34,554 nucleotides of DNA, taken from assembly GCA_902801485.1 (NCBI GenBank), contig CADCIP010000034.1, forward strand, positions 1-34,554, given 5' to 3'. The notes under the pieces were generated by a model. It searched no databases, had not been told where the DNA came from, and saw only the letters and a program-made list of their open reading frames with translations. Below are positions 34,222-34,554 of the stretch, one piece after another. This DNA comes from an uncultured Bacteroidales bacterium. GTDB taxonomy: Bacteria > Bacteroidota > Bacteroidia > Bacteroidales > Bacteroidaceae. Position 1 is the first letter of the stretch. Every line of letters begins with the position of its first letter. The position numbers and the translations under genes are program-made.

Positions 34222-34311
34222 TTAGAGTAAGCAGTTAACACCTGCACCGCCCAGTATGGCAGCTATAACATAACTGATAATCTGCAGGATTGTCTTTAGT
34301 GTCTTGTTCAT
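34222..34311 (-). CDS. Smalltalk-like micro-protein, 29 aa
   Basis: ATG at 34311, TAA at 34222-34224. The peptide begins MNKTLKTILQIISYVIAAI and ends GGAGVNCLL: a short basic start and one hydrophobic helix. This fits the pattern of the Bacteroidales smalltalk proteins (about 30 aa, MKK-x-(3-5)-TILKIII-like start, hydrophobic, Gly-rich end). The next gene begins 3 nt downstream, supporting translation of both. Recognition is from memory of the family pattern; the C-terminus differs from the common form. Function of the family is unknown. Confidence 0.62.
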   Translation of the reverse strand: MNKTLKTILQIISYVIAAILGGAGVNCLL

Positions 34312-34554
34312 AATTAGTGAGGTTAGGAGCCTCTCCCCCCGCCCTCTCCGAGGAGAGGGAGCCAAGGTTCTGAGGACTTTGTTAATGGTTTAACTACTGA
34401 AATAATTCTCTATTGGTTCGCGGTTAGCGGTTAGAGGCCCTCTCTCCTAAGAGAAAAAGTTGAGAGTTGATAGTTTAAAGTTGAGAGACAGTTTAAAAAG
34501 TAAATAGTGCCGCCACTGGCGGAGTAAAATAGTACTTCAAACCTGCTACTCTAA
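34312..34554. other. Repeat-rich region at right edge
   Basis: No gene seen. It contains a perfect GC-rich hairpin CCCTCTCC-GA-GGAGAGGG (34342-34359), GGTTAGC copies (34425-34436), a TCTCT-CCTA-AGAGA hairpin (34441-34454), AT-rich GTTGAGAG repeats (34459-34496), and CCGCCA-C-TGGCGG (34510-34522) flanked by direct repeats AGTAAATAGT (34499) and AGTAAAATAGT (34523). No clear promoter for the small operon; its transcript may begin beyond the window. Confidence 0.7.

Overview
The window looks like chromosomal DNA from a member of the Bacteroidales, most likely a Prevotella/Segatella-type gut or oral species. The basis is threefold. Several promoters fit the Bacteroidetes form (TTTG, about 20 nt, TAnnTTTG), for example at 140-170, 11788-11819 and 23622-23652. 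The protein set is typical of the order: a TraR/DksA-like protein without zinc cysteines, lipoproteins resembling the DUF4296 and DUF4923 families, a DUF4494 protein, PPi-dependent phosphofructokinase, and a golvesin-domain envelope protein. Many gaps hold short telomere-like or AT-rich tandem repeats of the kind common in Prevotella. No rRNA, tRNA, CRISPR array, insertion sequence or integrase was seen. The species assignment is inference.

Layout. 1-8450 (+): a housekeeping run of ileS, a dksA-like gene, lspA, a lipoprotein overlapping lspA, an unlisted 58-aa ORF joined by ATGA, a secreted GH43 glycosidase and dnaB, ending at a strong bidirectional hairpin. 8465-11757 (-): pheT then yebC, from a clear promoter. 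11846-16093 (-): pfpA, a terminator, a GH25 lysozyme with a TTG start, an RluA-type pseudouridine synthase and a lipoprotein. 16292-22296 (+): a tightly packed group of a small helical protein, a PlsC-like acyltransferase, a 973-aa secreted amidase/golvesin/FnIII-like protein, a small unknown and a YgiQ radical SAM protein. 22297-22473: a telomere-like block and a 15-bp tandem array. 22474-25355 (+): DUF4494, a YggS/PLPBP protein, and an acyl-CoA ligase behind a palindrome-bearing promoter. 25470-33647 (-): a CPA2 antiporter and a five-gene set (YtcJ-type amidohydrolase, MATE exporter, second YtcJ-type amidohydrolase, HSL-type esterase, DUF3089 hydrolase). Its upstream region carries a 21-bp-phased direct repeat resembling an AraC-family operator. 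33648-34554: repeats, a terminator and a two-gene small-membrane-protein pair, one a 29-aa smalltalk-like peptide.

How the genes fit together. The left half is translation, lipoprotein maturation, replication and envelope upkeep. The right half (25470-33647) is the accessory-looking part: four hydrolases and two transporters on one strand suggest import or hydrolysis of an unknown amide/ester compound with export of a toxic substrate or product. The most notable points are the swapped GIHH signature in IleS (linked in the IleS2 family to extreme mupirocin resistance), the hydrolase/MATE cluster with its operator-like repeat, the smalltalk-like pair at the right edge, and intergenic-repeat sequence that appears to have entered two coding regions.
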